Below, piece by piece: positions 25,550 to 34,697 of a DNA stretch of 64,000 nucleotides. The notes beneath the pieces were generated by a model. The model ran no database searches and was not told the origin of the DNA. It saw nothing but the letters and a program-made list of their open reading frames with translations. A program made the position numbers and the translations under genes. Source of the DNA: VXYL01 sp965199945 (lineage in GTDB: Bacteria; Pseudomonadota; Gammaproteobacteria; Pseudomonadales; Azotimanducaceae); contig OZ241354.1 in NCBI GenBank assembly GCA_965199945.1, forward strand, positions 3,844,001 to 3,908,000, given 5' to 3'. Position 1 is the stretch's first letter. Each line of letters opens with the position of its first letter.

Positions 25550-27184
25550 CTACTCGTTCGAGATCGTGATCTCCTTGTCGGTGATGAACTCCAGCAAGGC
25601 CGGCTGGCCATCCTTCGTCGCCCCGATGCCGCGTTCGATGGCGCTGGCGATGTCGTTCGGGTCCGTGATGCGTTCGCCGTAGCCGCCGAAGGCGCGGGCC
25701 ATGTCGGCGTAGTGGCCGGTGATGTCCGTGGAGCCGTACTTCTCCTGCGCCACCTGCATGATGGGGATTTCGATGGCCATGGAGAAGTTGTTCATGAGCA
25801 CGGAGAGGATGGGGATGCGCTCGCGGGCAGCGGTCTCGAAATCCATGCCGGTGAAGCCGATGGCGGCGTCGCCCCAGACGTTGATGCAGGTCTTCTCCGG
25901 CTGCGCCACCTTGGCGCCCATCGCCAAGCCCAGGCCGTAGCCGAGTTGGGTCGTCTTGCCCCAGCCGATGTAGGAGAGCGGCGTGGTGGATTCCCAGAAC
26001 GGCGAGAGCTGATCCCGGGGGCTGCCGGCGTCGTGGGTGATGACGGTGTTGTCGAGGTCCACGGCGCGATGCAGTTCGTGCAGCACGCGGTACGGATTGA
26101 TGGGCGCTTCGTTGTTGGTGCGCTTGGCTTGCCACTCGGCCAGCCATTCGCGCTTCAACTGCGCGATGCGCTTCTGCACGGCGCCCTTGCGCGCCTCGGC
26201 CTTGGCGCGGCTGCGGTCCGCCATCGCCTCGGAGAGCGCCGCGAGCGCGAGCTTGGCGTCGCCGATCAGCGCGTGTTCGGCTGCCACGTCCTTGTTCAAG
26301 TCCATCGGATCGAGGGTGGCGTGGATGATGGTTTTGCCCGGCGGCATCGGCACGCCGAAGCCGGTGAGCGCGAAGCTGCAACCCACGCCGAGGATCACGT
26401 CCGCCTCGTTGAGGAACGTCTTCACCGGGCGCGGATTGGCGCGGCCGCCGGAGCCGAGCGCCAGCGGATGCGTTTCGTCGAAGGCGCTCTTGCCTTCCAG
26501 ACTCGTCGTCACCGGAATCTGCCAGTCCTCCGCCAGCGCCTTCAGTTCCGCCCAGGCTTCCGCGTAGTGGACGCCTTGGCCGGCGTAGATCACCGGGCGC
26601 TCGGCCGCGCTCAGCACCGCCGCGGCGCGATCGACGTCCTGCGGGTCTGGCCCCACCCGGGTGGCGTAGCTCGGCTTGTGCTCCCAGCCTTCCGGCGCGT
26701 CTTCCCGAAACACGTCCATCGGCACTTCGATCAGCACCGGCCCGGGCCGCCCGTTGCGCAGCTGGAAGAACGCCCGGCGCATCACTTCCGGCACGGCGCG
26801 GCCCATCGTCAGCGGCTCCGCCCACTTGGTGACGTGCTGCATGTTCATGGTGGAGTTGAAGTTCGGGTAGTAGTGCATCAGCCGGCGCGGATAGCCGGCC
26901 GGCAGCACGAGGATGGGCGCGGACTCCGAATACGCCTGCGCGACGCCGCCGAAGGCGTTCTCCGAGCCGGGGCCGTGCTGCATCGTGAACACGCCGATCT
27001 TCTTGCCGGAGGAAAGGCGCGAGTAGGCATCCGCCATGTGCAGGCCGATGCGCTCCTGGCGCACGACGATGGTGCGGATGTCGGCCTCCGCGGCGGCTTC
27101 GATGATGGGATTCACCGGATAGGTGAAGATGGTGTCGATGCCCTCGGCCTTGAGGGCGTGGGCGATGGCGGCGGCGACTTTCAT
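25550..27184 (-). CDS. Thiamine diphosphate-dependent enzyme (acetolactate synthase/decarboxylase-like)
   Basis: ThDP enzyme of 544 residues from ATG 27184, which has a clear GGAG RBS. The N-terminal pyrimidine-binding domain includes IRTIVVRQERIGLHMADAYS, with the catalytic glutamate in QER, and GPGSENAFGGVAQAYSES. The middle domain reads RPVIYAGQGVHYAEAW. The C-terminal ThDP-binding motif is WGDAAIGFTGMDFETA with MNN 18 residues on, a variant of GDG-x(n)-NN in which the last G is replaced by A. The family covers acetolactate synthase, oxalyl-CoA and benzoylformate decarboxylases; the reaction cannot be fixed from sequence alone. It stands alone on the minus strand. Confidence 0.87.
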   Translation of the reverse strand: MKVAAAIAHALKAEGIDTIFTYPVNPIIEAAAEADIRTIVVRQERIGLHMADAYSRLSSGKKIGVFTMQHGPGSENAFGGVAQAYSESAPILVLPAGYPRRLMHYYPNFNSTMNMQHVTKWAEPLTMGRAVPEVMRRAFFQLRNGRPGPVLIEVPMDVFREDAPEGWEHKPSYATRVGPDPQDVDRAAAVLSAAERPVIYAGQGVHYAEAWAELKALAEDWQIPVTTSLEGKSAFDETHPLALGSGGRANPRPVKTFLNEADVILGVGCSFALTGFGVPMPPGKTIIHATLDPMDLNKDVAAEHALIGDAKLALAALSEAMADRSRAKAEARKGAVQKRIAQLKREWLAEWQAKRTNNEAPINPYRVLHELHRAVDLDNTVITHDAGSPRDQLSPFWESTTPLSYIGWGKTTQLGYGLGLAMGAKVAQPEKTCINVWGDAAIGFTGMDFETAARERIPILSVLMNNFSMAIEIPIMQVAQEKYGSTDITGHYADMARAFGGYGERITDPNDIASAIERGIGATKDGQPALLEFITDKEITISNE

Positions 27185-27308
27185 GCGGTCTCCAGCAGAG
27201 CGCATCCTTACAACGGATGCGGCGGGTCAAGGGCGGTGAGTGCGCACTTTGTCCGAACTCGCCCGTGTACGCAATCGCTCGGCGCTTGCCGCAGCGACAT
27301 GAAGGCGG

Positions 27309-27875
27309 TCATTTCGCAAGGCGGCCCTCGCGCTCGGTCTTGCGGGCCATGTCCTCGGCGCGGCGGCGTTCTTCAATGGCTGTGCGCAGCGCTTCCACTT
27401 GCAGCTCGTCGATGGTCTCGAAGCTGCCGAGGCGGCACTGCGCGTTGATGGCGCCGAGGGGGCTGAACCGGGGGCGGCCGACGAAGCGGTCGAGGCGGCA
27501 GATGCTGCCGCCGAAGGCGCGCAGCTCCACCAGCATGTCCTCGCGCAAGCCGAGGCAGCGGTTGGAGAGCTGGTTCAGCCACAGTTTCTTGCCGCGGCCT
27601 TGGAACACGACCAGCGTGTCGTCGAGCACTTCGACCTTGTCGATGGCGCGCAAAGGCAGGCAGTTGCTGCGCTTCTGGTAGTCCTCGTCGTCGAGCGGAT
27701 TGCTCAGGATCGACTCCACGTCCAGCGCTGCGACGGCGGACGGGGCGGTCTCTGGCGGTGCGCTCTCGGTTTCCTTGGGCTGATCGCTCTCCGGGGTCTC
27801 CGCCCACGCGCTGCACGCCATGCACAAGGCAACGCCCAACACGCCCGACAACTGCCCCAATCGCGGTGTCTGCAT
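27309..27875 (-). CDS. Secreted DUF6491-like small protein
   Basis: Protein of 188 residues starting MQTPRLGQLSGVLGVALCMA with a signal peptide cut near AWA-ET. Its core, KRSNCLPLRAIDKVEVLDD followed by LVVFQGRGKKLWLNQLSNRC and a further cysteine in GSICRLDRF, resembles the DUF6491 family of gammaproteobacterial secreted proteins, probably held by disulfides. The C-terminal 30 residues are a charged helix. Function unknown. Divergent from the GH16 lipoprotein gene, 120 bases apart. Confidence 0.7.
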   Translation of the reverse strand: MQTPRLGQLSGVLGVALCMACSAWAETPESDQPKETESAPPETAPSAVAALDVESILSNPLDDEDYQKRSNCLPLRAIDKVEVLDDTLVVFQGRGKKLWLNQLSNRCLGLREDMLVELRAFGGSICRLDRFVGRPRFSPLGAINAQCRLGSFETIDELQVEALRTAIEERRRAEDMARKTEREGRLAK

Positions 27876-27995
27876 TTCGCGGCCTCGTTCCATGCCGGCG
27901 GTTTCTGGAAAGACCACGGGATGCTAACCCATGCGCTGTGGCCGAGACGGATGCCGCGCCTTGAGTTCAACCCCCCGCGCCCCTACCGTAGCGCC

Positions 27996-30536
27996 ATGCG
28001 AAACGTCTGCCTCTCTGCGGCGATCCTCGTTCTCGCGCTCGTCGGCTGCGAGAGCAGCGACGCGCCGGCGCGGCCCGATCCGGTCGAATACCGGCTGGTC
28101 TTCGAGGACGATTTCCAGAGCCCGGCCATCGACAGCGGCAAGTGGACGGTCGCTGCTGGCGCCGGCTGCCCGGCGCTCTGCGCAACGGCGGCCCAGGCGA
28201 CGCGCTACGCGGCGGCCAACGTCGTGGTGCGCGATGGCGCGTTGCTGGTGCAGGCGCAGCGCGGGCTGGGCGGGGCGGCGTTCTCCGGCGCAGTGCATAC
28301 GCTTGGCAAGTTCTCCTTTCGCCATGGGCGCGTGGAGGTCGAGGCGCGGCTGCCGGCGGCAACCGATGTGCTTGCGGCCGTCCGTCTGCTGCCCGTCGGT
28401 GCCGAGCGCTACGGGCCGTGGCCATCGTCTGGGGAAATCGCCGTGGTCGAGTCCTTCGCCGAGGCGCGCGGCGCTGTCGTTCGCAGCGCCACCCGCTACG
28501 GCTTGCCGACGCCGCCCTTCCACGGCGCTTCCGCCCGCTACGACGTGGGGCCGGCGGCGGACATGCGCATGGCGGAATACGCCTTGGAGTGGGACGCGGA
28601 CGAGATGCGCTTCTTTCTCGACGGCGACCATGTGCATACGCAGACGGCGGACGAGTGGTACGCCTACTTTCCAGCCGGCGCCGATGGCGAGTACGACGGC
28701 CTTGGGGCGTACCGGATGGGCACCGGGTCAGCGCCTTTCGACCAGCCCTTCTACTTGGCGATTGACTTGGCGGCGCTTGGCGGCAGCGAGCGCGCGCTGC
28801 CGCAGCGCCTCGAAGTCGAAGCCGTGCGTATCTACGAATGCGTCAACGATGTCTCTGGAAGGGGCTGCGGCGAGCGGAGCGAGGCGGCGACGACGCTCGC
28901 GGACAACGACGGCGGCCCGCTTCAGGATGCGGAGACGGCCAAGCCCTTCGTCGAACAGCTGGTGCTCTACGCCGACGGCCCGGCGGCGCTTGCCGTTCCC
29001 GTGGATGGCGCGGACGTCGAGACGACGCTGTTGCCCGAGAGCACGGGCGACCCTTGGACGACCGTCATGAGCAATCCGCGGCAGCCGGACCCAGGCAATC
29101 CAGACAACATCGTCTGGCGCTTCGCCGTCTTCGCCGATGCGAACGCCAGCGGTCGGGCGCTGCTCTCTCTGCCGAACCGGTCCGAGAACACGGTGCGAGC
29201 GAGCGGCTTCGACTTCTCCGGCAACCGCATCGAGGGGCCGGGCACGGATCCAGTCGGCGAGGTGGTCTTCGACATATACGCCGAGACGCTGGCGGAAGCG
29301 GCCACGGTTTCGGTGGGCTTGGCGGATGGCTACCCCAGCGGGCGCACCGTGCAGTTGCCGAACGACGGCATCCCGCGCGGCGCTTGGAAGACCTACTCCG
29401 TGAAGTTCGCAGACCTCCTTTCCGTTTCCGATGCAGAAGGCGGCTGTTGCGGCTTGGATTTGGCCAATGTCGCGCGGCCCTTCATGCTGCATGTGCAAGG
29501 GGGCGATGCGGACTTGCTGCTCGACAACATCCGCGTCGTCAACGCCTGCAAGGTGGTCGGCGGCTGCGGGGCGAACACCGCCGAGATCGTCTCGCCGCGA
29601 CGCGCCTGTACCGCTGGCGAGCGGTTGCGTTTCGGCTTCTACGCCTTCTTCGCGCCGGTCAGCTACAGCGCGGACGAAGACCCGGACTCCGCCGGCTTCG
29701 CCATGCATCGCGGCTTCGAGGCGGCCCTGCTCTCGGCGCTGGAAGCCTTGGACGGCGCCGGACTGTCGTTTTCACGCCACCCGATCACGACCTGGCCGAA
29801 CATCTGGCTGCGTTCGGCCAGCGAATACGACGTGGTGGGCGGCGGCATCACGATTCTCGACAGCCGCACGCGCAACAGCGACGGCGACACCGTGGTGCGG
29901 TTCACGCGCCCGCACATCGCCTTCGAACAATCCCTGCTGGTGCGCAGCGAAGATGCCGCCCTGCTGGCGACGCACGCGATGCTGGCCAGCGACGTGCGCG
30001 TTGGGGTGCTCGCCGGCACCACCGGCGAAGCGCGGCTTCTGCAACTCACCGGCTTGACCGACGCAGAGGGCAATCTCGCCGCCGGGACGCAAGTGGAGAC
30101 GCCCAACGGCACCATCGTCGCAGACGGCAGCTCGCGTTTCCGCATCACGTCGGCGGGAACGACGGAAAACCTCGTCGGGCGAACCCAACTGCTGCCGCCC
30201 GACGCTTCGAGGCCGCAGGTGATCTACCTCGGTCAGGAACTCGGCGAGCGCGAACTTTTGCAAGCGCTTGAAGACGGCGCCATCGACGCCGTGGCGCGCG
30301 GCACCATCGGCAACAGCGACGCCGCGGTGGCCTCGAACGGCAAGTTCACCGTGACGGCGCGCGATCCGAACGCGGAACACGGCGGCTGGACGGTCGCTGC
30401 CGAGCGCACCGAACTGCGTTCGTGCTTGAACGCCAAGATCCGCTGGCTCACCGACGACGGGCGCATCGGCTACCCGGAATGGCGCGCCGACCAGGGCGTG
30501 TTCATGCGCCGCGCGGAGACGTGGAACGCGGATTGA
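27996..30536 (+). CDS. Lipoprotein fusing a GH16-like domain to a periplasmic binding-protein domain
   Basis: Protein of 846 residues. A lipoprotein signal (LAALVG-C18-type box: ALVGC) anchors it to a membrane. Residues about 30-275 are a GH16 (laminarinase/beta-glucanase) fold: VFEDDFQSPAIDSGKW, GRVEVEARLPAA, WPSSGEIAVVE and YALEWDADEMRFFLDG. The catalytic EIDxxE motif here is E147-I-A-V-V-E152: both glutamates remain but the middle Asp is Ala. Residues about 315-560 form a carbohydrate-module-like beta region (ExoP-like). Residues about 570-846 resemble a family-3 solute-binding domain: RLRFGFYAFFAPVSY, VGGGITILDSRTRN, VVRFTRPHIAFEQSLLVR. This suggests glucan sensing or capture at the surface rather than plain hydrolysis (inference). 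Confidence 0.82.
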   Translation: MRNVCLSAAILVLALVGCESSDAPARPDPVEYRLVFEDDFQSPAIDSGKWTVAAGAGCPALCATAAQATRYAAANVVVRDGALLVQAQRGLGGAAFSGAVHTLGKFSFRHGRVEVEARLPAATDVLAAVRLLPVGAERYGPWPSSGEIAVVESFAEARGAVVRSATRYGLPTPPFHGASARYDVGPAADMRMAEYALEWDADEMRFFLDGDHVHTQTADEWYAYFPAGADGEYDGLGAYRMGTGSAPFDQPFYLAIDLAALGGSERALPQRLEVEAVRIYECVNDVSGRGCGERSEAATTLADNDGGPLQDAETAKPFVEQLVLYADGPAALAVPVDGADVETTLLPESTGDPWTTVMSNPRQPDPGNPDNIVWRFAVFADANASGRALLSLPNRSENTVRASGFDFSGNRIEGPGTDPVGEVVFDIYAETLAEAATVSVGLADGYPSGRTVQLPNDGIPRGAWKTYSVKFADLLSVSDAEGGCCGLDLANVARPFMLHVQGGDADLLLDNIRVVNACKVVGGCGANTAEIVSPRRACTAGERLRFGFYAFFAPVSYSADEDPDSAGFAMHRGFEAALLSALEALDGAGLSFSRHPITTWPNIWLRSASEYDVVGGGITILDSRTRNSDGDTVVRFTRPHIAFEQSLLVRSEDAALLATHAMLASDVRVGVLAGTTGEARLLQLTGLTDAEGNLAAGTQVETPNGTIVADGSSRFRITSAGTTENLVGRTQLLPPDASRPQVIYLGQELGERELLQALEDGAIDAVARGTIGNSDAAVASNGKFTVTARDPNAEHGGWTVAAERTELRSCLNAKIRWLTDDGRIGYPEWRADQGVFMRRAETWNAD

Positions 30537-30588
30537 CTTCGCCAGTGACTGGCCCGCGTCTTCCGCGCCCTCAGCACAGAGCCTTCAG

Positions 30589-31311
30589 CTAGGGAGCGCG
30601 AGGGGCCTGCCCCTCGCTTGAAAGTTGTCGTACGAGATCCCGGTAGTCTTCGGCGCGGATGTCGAAGGCGTCGGTTGCGCCGCGGCTGCCCATTTCCAGG
30701 AGCTTCGGCTTCACGTAGGCGGTTCTCAAGCCGGCCTTGGCGGCGGCTGCGAGGTCCGGCGGATGCACGGCCACCATCATGGTTTCTTCGGGCGCGGCGC
30801 CGAGCAGCCGGGCGGCGGTTTGGTACGCCCTTGGTTCCGGCTTGTAGACGCCCAGGAACTCGCAGGAGAGGTAGGCGTCCCAGTCGATGCCGGCGTGTTT
30901 GGAACTGTCCACGACGATGGACAGGGAGAGCACGGTGAGGATGGCCACGACGTAGCGTTCGCGCAGCTTTAGCAGGGATTCCGGCACGTCTTCCCACACG
31001 CCCATGCGGTGCCAGGCGCGATTGAGCTGGTCGCGGTCTTCGGCGCTCAACTCCAGCGCCGGATGGCTCTCGGCCAGTTCGTCGAGCACGGCGCGGTGGA
31101 TCTCGTCGGCGTTCTGCCAGGGCCGCGCGCCGGCGCGAACCTCGCCCAGCTGTTCGAACATGCGCCGCCGCCAGGTGAAGGCGAACTCCGCGTCGTCCAC
31201 TTCCACGCCGCGTTCGGCGGCCAGTTCGCGCACCGCGCTGCGCGTGGCGGTCTGCCAATCGAAGATGCTGCCGCCGACGTCGAAGGTCAGCGCCTTGATT
31301 TCGTCCTTCAT
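30589..31311 (-). CDS. HAD-like hydrolase (type II haloacid dehalogenase-like)
   Basis: Protein of 240 residues starting MKDEIKALTFDVGGSIFDWQ. The nucleophile Asp is in TFDVGG, the Ser/Thr motif in VAILTVLSLSIVVDSSKHAG, the Lys in LGVYKPEPRAY and the final acidic motif is altered to MMVAVHPPDLAAA, the pattern of 2-haloacid dehalogenases (normally VAAHxxD). It removes a halide or phosphate from a small acid. Its ATG overlaps the stop of the acyl-CoA ligase by 4 bases (31308-31311), so it closes that operon. Confidence 0.85.
   Translation of the reverse strand: MKDEIKALTFDVGGSIFDWQTATRSAVRELAAERGVEVDDAEFAFTWRRRMFEQLGEVRAGARPWQNADEIHRAVLDELAESHPALELSAEDRDQLNRAWHRMGVWEDVPESLLKLRERYVVAILTVLSLSIVVDSSKHAGIDWDAYLSCEFLGVYKPEPRAYQTAARLLGAAPEETMMVAVHPPDLAAAAKAGLRTAYVKPKLLEMGSRGATDAFDIRAEDYRDLVRQLSSEGQAPRAP
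30598..30617 (+). terminator. GC-rich hairpin at convergent gene ends
   Basis: Perfect eight-pair stem GCGAGGGG/CCCCTCGC with a four-base loop, 62 bases after the stop of the GH16 lipoprotein and inside the last codons of the HAD gene. It could stop readthrough from the plus strand. No T-run follows, so factor-independent termination is uncertain. Confidence 0.35.
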
Positions 31312-32936
31312 GCGTTGGCGACCTCCTTCGCCCAGCGGTAGTCGGCCTTGCCGTTGGGGCTGCGCAGGATTTCGTCCTTGAAGACGAACGCCTTGGGCAG
31401 CTTGTAGCGGGCGATGTGCTTGGCGCACTCGGCCAGCAGGGCGTCTTCGCTCGGCGCGCAGCCGGGCTTGAACTGCACGATGGCTACCACTTCGTTGCCC
31501 CAGCGCTCCGAGGGGCGTCCGGCCACCACCGCGTCGTAGACGTCCGGGTGATGCTTGATCGCCTGTTCCACTTCTTCGGCGAAGATCTTCTCGCCGCCGG
31601 AGTTGATGGTGACGGACTCGCGCCCGTGCAGTTCCAAGGTGTTGTCCGCCAGCAGCCGCACACGGTCTCCCGGCACCGAATAGCGAACGCCGTCCACCAC
31701 CGGGAAGGTCTTGCGGGTCTTCGCCGCGTCCCCCAGATAGCCGAGGGGAATGTTGCCGCTGCGCGCCCACCAGCCAAGGCCGTCGTGGCCGGCGCCAAGC
31801 ACCGCCGTCATGTCTTCGTTGAGCACGGCGTTGTGCGGGGAGAGGGTGAACTTGCCGGTGGCGGCGCCCGATTTCGCGTTGCTGGTGTGCGACGCTTGGC
31901 CGCCGGTTTCCGAAGAACCGGCGCTGTCGATGATGTTCACGTTCGGCAGCGCATCGATCAGTTCGGACTTGATCTTCGCCGTCATGATGGCGCCGCCCGT
32001 GATGAGGTTGCGCAGGCTTGGGCACTTCGCGCCGGTGCGCCGCAGCGCGTCGACCAACGGTCGCCCGAAGGCATCGCCGACCAGCAGCATGTTGTTGACG
32101 CCTTCGCGCTCGATGATCTCCACGCAGCCTTCGGCGTCGAAGCGCCGCACTTCGTCTTGAATCACCACCGTGCCGCCGGTGTTGAACGCTTGGAACGCCG
32201 CCCAATGCCCGGCGCCGTGCATGAACGGCGGCGTGGCGAGGGTCTTGCGGTGGGCAGCGGTGGCGCGGCGGACATAGCCCTCCAGGCTGTCGATCACCGT
32301 GCCGTCGGTGCGGCGCGCGCCCAAGCTCGCGATCAGGATGTCGCTGTGCGTCCACAGCACGCCCTTCGGCATCCCCGTGGTGCCGCCGGTGTAGATGACG
32401 TAGAGGTCGTCCGGCTGCACGTTCTGCGGCGGCTTGGCAGGGCCCGCGCCGGCCAAGGCGGCCTCGTAGTCGATGGCGCCGGGGAGCAGGGGCGCGTCGT
32501 CGTCCGGCACTTGCAGCAGCAGGTCGAGCGTCGGCACGCGATCGCGGATGGCGGCAACGTGGTGCGCGAGCGAGCTGTGGAACACCAAGGCTTTGGCGCT
32601 GGCGTCGTTCAGCAGGTAGATCAGCTCTTCGTCCACATAGCGGTAGTTGACGTTGAACGGTGCCACGCGGGCTTTGTAGGCGCCGAGCATGGCTTCGAGA
32701 TATTCGTTGCCGTTGTAGAGGTAGATGCCCAGGTGATCCTGGCCGGACTGCCAGTCCTCGAGCTGGCTGCGTTCGGTGTGCAGGCCTAGGCCGCGAGCGG
32801 CGAGAAAGTCGGCGAGGCGCCGGGTGCGTTCAGTGAGCTGGCGGTAGGTGAAGCGGCGCTCGCGGAAGACGATGGCTTCGCGGTCCGGGACGGCATCGGC
32901 GATCGTCTCGTTGACGGTGGCGAGATTGAAGTGCAA
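31308..32936 (-). CDS. Acyl-CoA synthetase (AMP-binding)
   Basis: Adenylate-forming CoA ligase of 542 residues. Motifs: YVIYTGGTTGMPKGVLWTH (P-loop), NIIDSAGSSETGGQ, GWWARSGNIPLGYLGD, SVTINSGGEKIFAEEVE and the C-terminal lysine in LRSPNGKADYRWAKE. The form is that of the FadD3/short- to medium-chain CoA ligases. The best start is a TTG at 32936 (LHFNLATVNETIAD), because a stop lies 11 codons upstream and no ATG intervenes. It is third in the minus-strand cluster and overlaps the HAD gene at its end. Confidence 0.9.
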   Translation of the reverse strand: MHFNLATVNETIADAVPDREAIVFRERRFTYRQLTERTRRLADFLAARGLGLHTERSQLEDWQSGQDHLGIYLYNGNEYLEAMLGAYKARVAPFNVNYRYVDEELIYLLNDASAKALVFHSSLAHHVAAIRDRVPTLDLLLQVPDDDAPLLPGAIDYEAALAGAGPAKPPQNVQPDDLYVIYTGGTTGMPKGVLWTHSDILIASLGARRTDGTVIDSLEGYVRRATAAHRKTLATPPFMHGAGHWAAFQAFNTGGTVVIQDEVRRFDAEGCVEIIEREGVNNMLLVGDAFGRPLVDALRRTGAKCPSLRNLITGGAIMTAKIKSELIDALPNVNIIDSAGSSETGGQASHTSNAKSGAATGKFTLSPHNAVLNEDMTAVLGAGHDGLGWWARSGNIPLGYLGDAAKTRKTFPVVDGVRYSVPGDRVRLLADNTLELHGRESVTINSGGEKIFAEEVEQAIKHHPDVYDAVVAGRPSERWGNEVVAIVQFKPGCAPSEDALLAECAKHIARYKLPKAFVFKDEILRSPNGKADYRWAKEVANA

Positions 32937-32969
32937 GTCGCTGGCCTTGTTCTCGAAGGTGCGACGAGT

Positions 32970-33368
32970 CTAGCGCGTCTGGCCGAGGTCCTGCCCGAAC
33001 AACAGCACATGGCCTTCCGGGTCCACCACCTCGAACTCGCGCAGGCCGTAGAACCGCTCCACGCAGGGCGTCGCCGGCCAACCGGCCGCCACCACGGCCG
33101 CACGCAGAGCGTCGGCGTCGTCGATGTAGAAGTAATAGTTCGAGCGCGGATAGCGGCCGTCCACCTTCGGCGACTTCGGCACGGTGGTGGGGCTGGCGAG
33201 CATCACGCAGGCAGCGCCGTTGCGAACAGTGGCGAAGCCGCTGCCGCCGATGCTGTCGTCGCGGCCCTGCACCTCGAAGCCGAGCACTTCCGTGTAGAAG
33301 CGAATGGCGGCCGGCACGTCGTCGCAGATCAAGAGCGGCACGAGGTCGAGAAAGCGCACGGTGGCCAT
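32970..33368 (-). CDS. VOC superfamily protein (glyoxalase/bleomycin resistance-like)
   Basis: Protein of 132 residues with two beta-alpha-beta-beta-beta modules: LVPLLICDDVPAAIRFYTEV and a second half ending FEVVDPEGHVLLFGQDL, where the E/H pattern gives metal ligands in catalytic members. VOC proteins act as isomerases, dioxygenases or drug-binding proteins. It lies between the alpha/beta hydrolase (5 bases) and the acyl-CoA ligase (33 bases), so it belongs to the same operon. Confidence 0.88.
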   Translation of the reverse strand: MATVRFLDLVPLLICDDVPAAIRFYTEVLGFEVQGRDDSIGGSGFATVRNGAACVMLASPTTVPKSPKVDGRYPRSNYYFYIDDADALRAAVVAAGWPATPCVERFYGLREFEVVDPEGHVLLFGQDLGQTR

Positions 33369-33373
33369 GTCGT

Positions 33374-34192
33374 CTACGCCGCGTTGCGTTCCGCGGCGAC
33401 CGTTTCCAGGAACCGATCCACCGCCTGCCACACGAAGGGCTGGAGCAGGAAGTCGCCGTGGGCGACGTCCAAGGTCAGCAATTCCGCCTTGTCTCCGAGC
33501 AGCCCCACCATCGCCTGGCTCTCCGCGAAGCGGATCACGCGGTCGCTCGGAGAGGCGAAGACCAGCGTGCGGGGCATGGCTGGCACGGCATCGAGGGCGC
33601 GAAAGGGATGCCGCAGCAGCAGGCGAATGGGAAAGATCGGATAGGTCGAGCGGGCGATCTGCTCGATGCTCCGATAGGGGCTCACCAGAATGGCGCCGTC
33701 GGGCTGCACGTGCGGCGCACTGAGGGTGGCGACGCCGGAACCGAGGCTCAAGCCGAACAGCACCAGGGGGCGGTTCGGAAAGCGCTGCCGTCCCCACTCG
33801 ACGATGGCCACCGCGTCCTGCACCAGCGCTTCCTCCGAAGGCTTGCCGTCGCTCTCGCCGTAGCCACGGTAGTTCACCAGCAGCGTGGTGGCGGCGCGGC
33901 GGGCGAACTCGTCCACGTGCATGGAGACTTCCTCGGCATTGCCGCCGCTGTAGACGACGAGCGGCGTCTCCGGCGGCGCATCGGCGTGTACGATCCAGCC
34001 GCGCAACACGGCGTCGCCGCGGTCAATCGCTATCGCTTCGGCGGCGGGATTCCTCGGTTGGGCCGCGAGCTTTTGCGGATGGAAGATGAGCTTGTCCTGC
34101 AGCGCCCACAGCAAGGCGCACAGCAGCAGGTACAGCCCGCACAAGCCAAGGCCGAGGCGGAGCGCGAACGGAATCACTTCCGCCAGCGACAC
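33374..34192 (-). CDS. Membrane-anchored alpha/beta hydrolase
   Basis: Protein of 272 residues from a GTG at 34192. One N-terminal membrane helix (FALRLGLGLCGLYLLLCALL) is followed by LIFHPQKL, the entry seen in ABHD13/17-like serine hydrolases. The nucleophile elbow is LFGLSLGSGVA, and D in FASPSDRV and H in VAHGDFLL complete the triad. The substrate may be an acyl thioester or a lipid ester (inference from family). It lies in the minus-strand cluster between a MaoC gene and the VOC gene. Confidence 0.87.
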   Translation of the reverse strand: MSLAEVIPFALRLGLGLCGLYLLLCALLWALQDKLIFHPQKLAAQPRNPAAEAIAIDRGDAVLRGWIVHADAPPETPLVVYSGGNAEEVSMHVDEFARRAATTLLVNYRGYGESDGKPSEEALVQDAVAIVEWGRQRFPNRPLVLFGLSLGSGVATLSAPHVQPDGAILVSPYRSIEQIARSTYPIFPIRLLLRHPFRALDAVPAMPRTLVFASPSDRVIRFAESQAMVGLLGDKAELLTLDVAHGDFLLQPFVWQAVDRFLETVAAERNAA

Positions 34193-34236
34193 GGCTTGGG
34201 GCGATGCGGCCTAAGGCTGAGGGCGGTTCTCGCGCC

Positions 34237-34656
34237 TTAGGGCAGAGCGACCACCGCATGGCCGGGGCAGGTTCGCCCGCCGTGCTGGTTCGTCACGTTG
34301 ATGTCCAGCCGCACGCGGTTCTCGCCGCCCTCCGTGGACTTCTCGGTGACTTCGCCCTCCACGGTGAGCACGTCGTCCTTCTGGTTGATGGCGCGGTACT
34401 GGCAGCCAACTTCGCGCACGACGCCTTCGTCGCCGATCCACGCATGCAGCGCGTTGACGATGTAGGCGTAGCGCAGATTGCCCATGCCGAACGCGCCTTG
34501 TTCGTTGCCGGCGCGACGCCCCGCTTCGTCGTCCATGTGGAACGGCACGAACTCCTCGTTCACCGCCGCGTAGCGGTTCCACTCCGCGAAACTGGTCTTG
34601 CGCGACCACGCCGGCAGCTTGTCGCCGACCTCGACTTCGTCGAATGCGATGCTCAT
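34237..34656 (-). CDS. MaoC-like hydratase (hotdog domain protein)
   Basis: Protein of 139 residues starting MSIAFDEVEVGDKLPAWSRK. The hotdog fold is indicated by FAEWNRYAAVNEEFVPFHMD, with the Asp/His positions of the MaoC R-specific hydratase site (D..x..H: here PFHMDD), and by the strand VGCQYRAINQKDDVLTVEG. Such proteins hydrate enoyl-CoAs or act as one half of a heterodimer. With the second MaoC-N-type gene at 35330-35821 it probably forms a two-subunit hydratase, as in steroid side-chain degradation (inference). Confidence 0.85.
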   Translation of the reverse strand: MSIAFDEVEVGDKLPAWSRKTSFAEWNRYAAVNEEFVPFHMDDEAGRRAGNEQGAFGMGNLRYAYIVNALHAWIGDEGVVREVGCQYRAINQKDDVLTVEGEVTEKSTEGGENRVRLDINVTNQHGGRTCPGHAVVALP

Positions 34657-34697
34657 GTTTCTCCTGTCTTGCTCTCTACCGACACGTTGCCGACACG

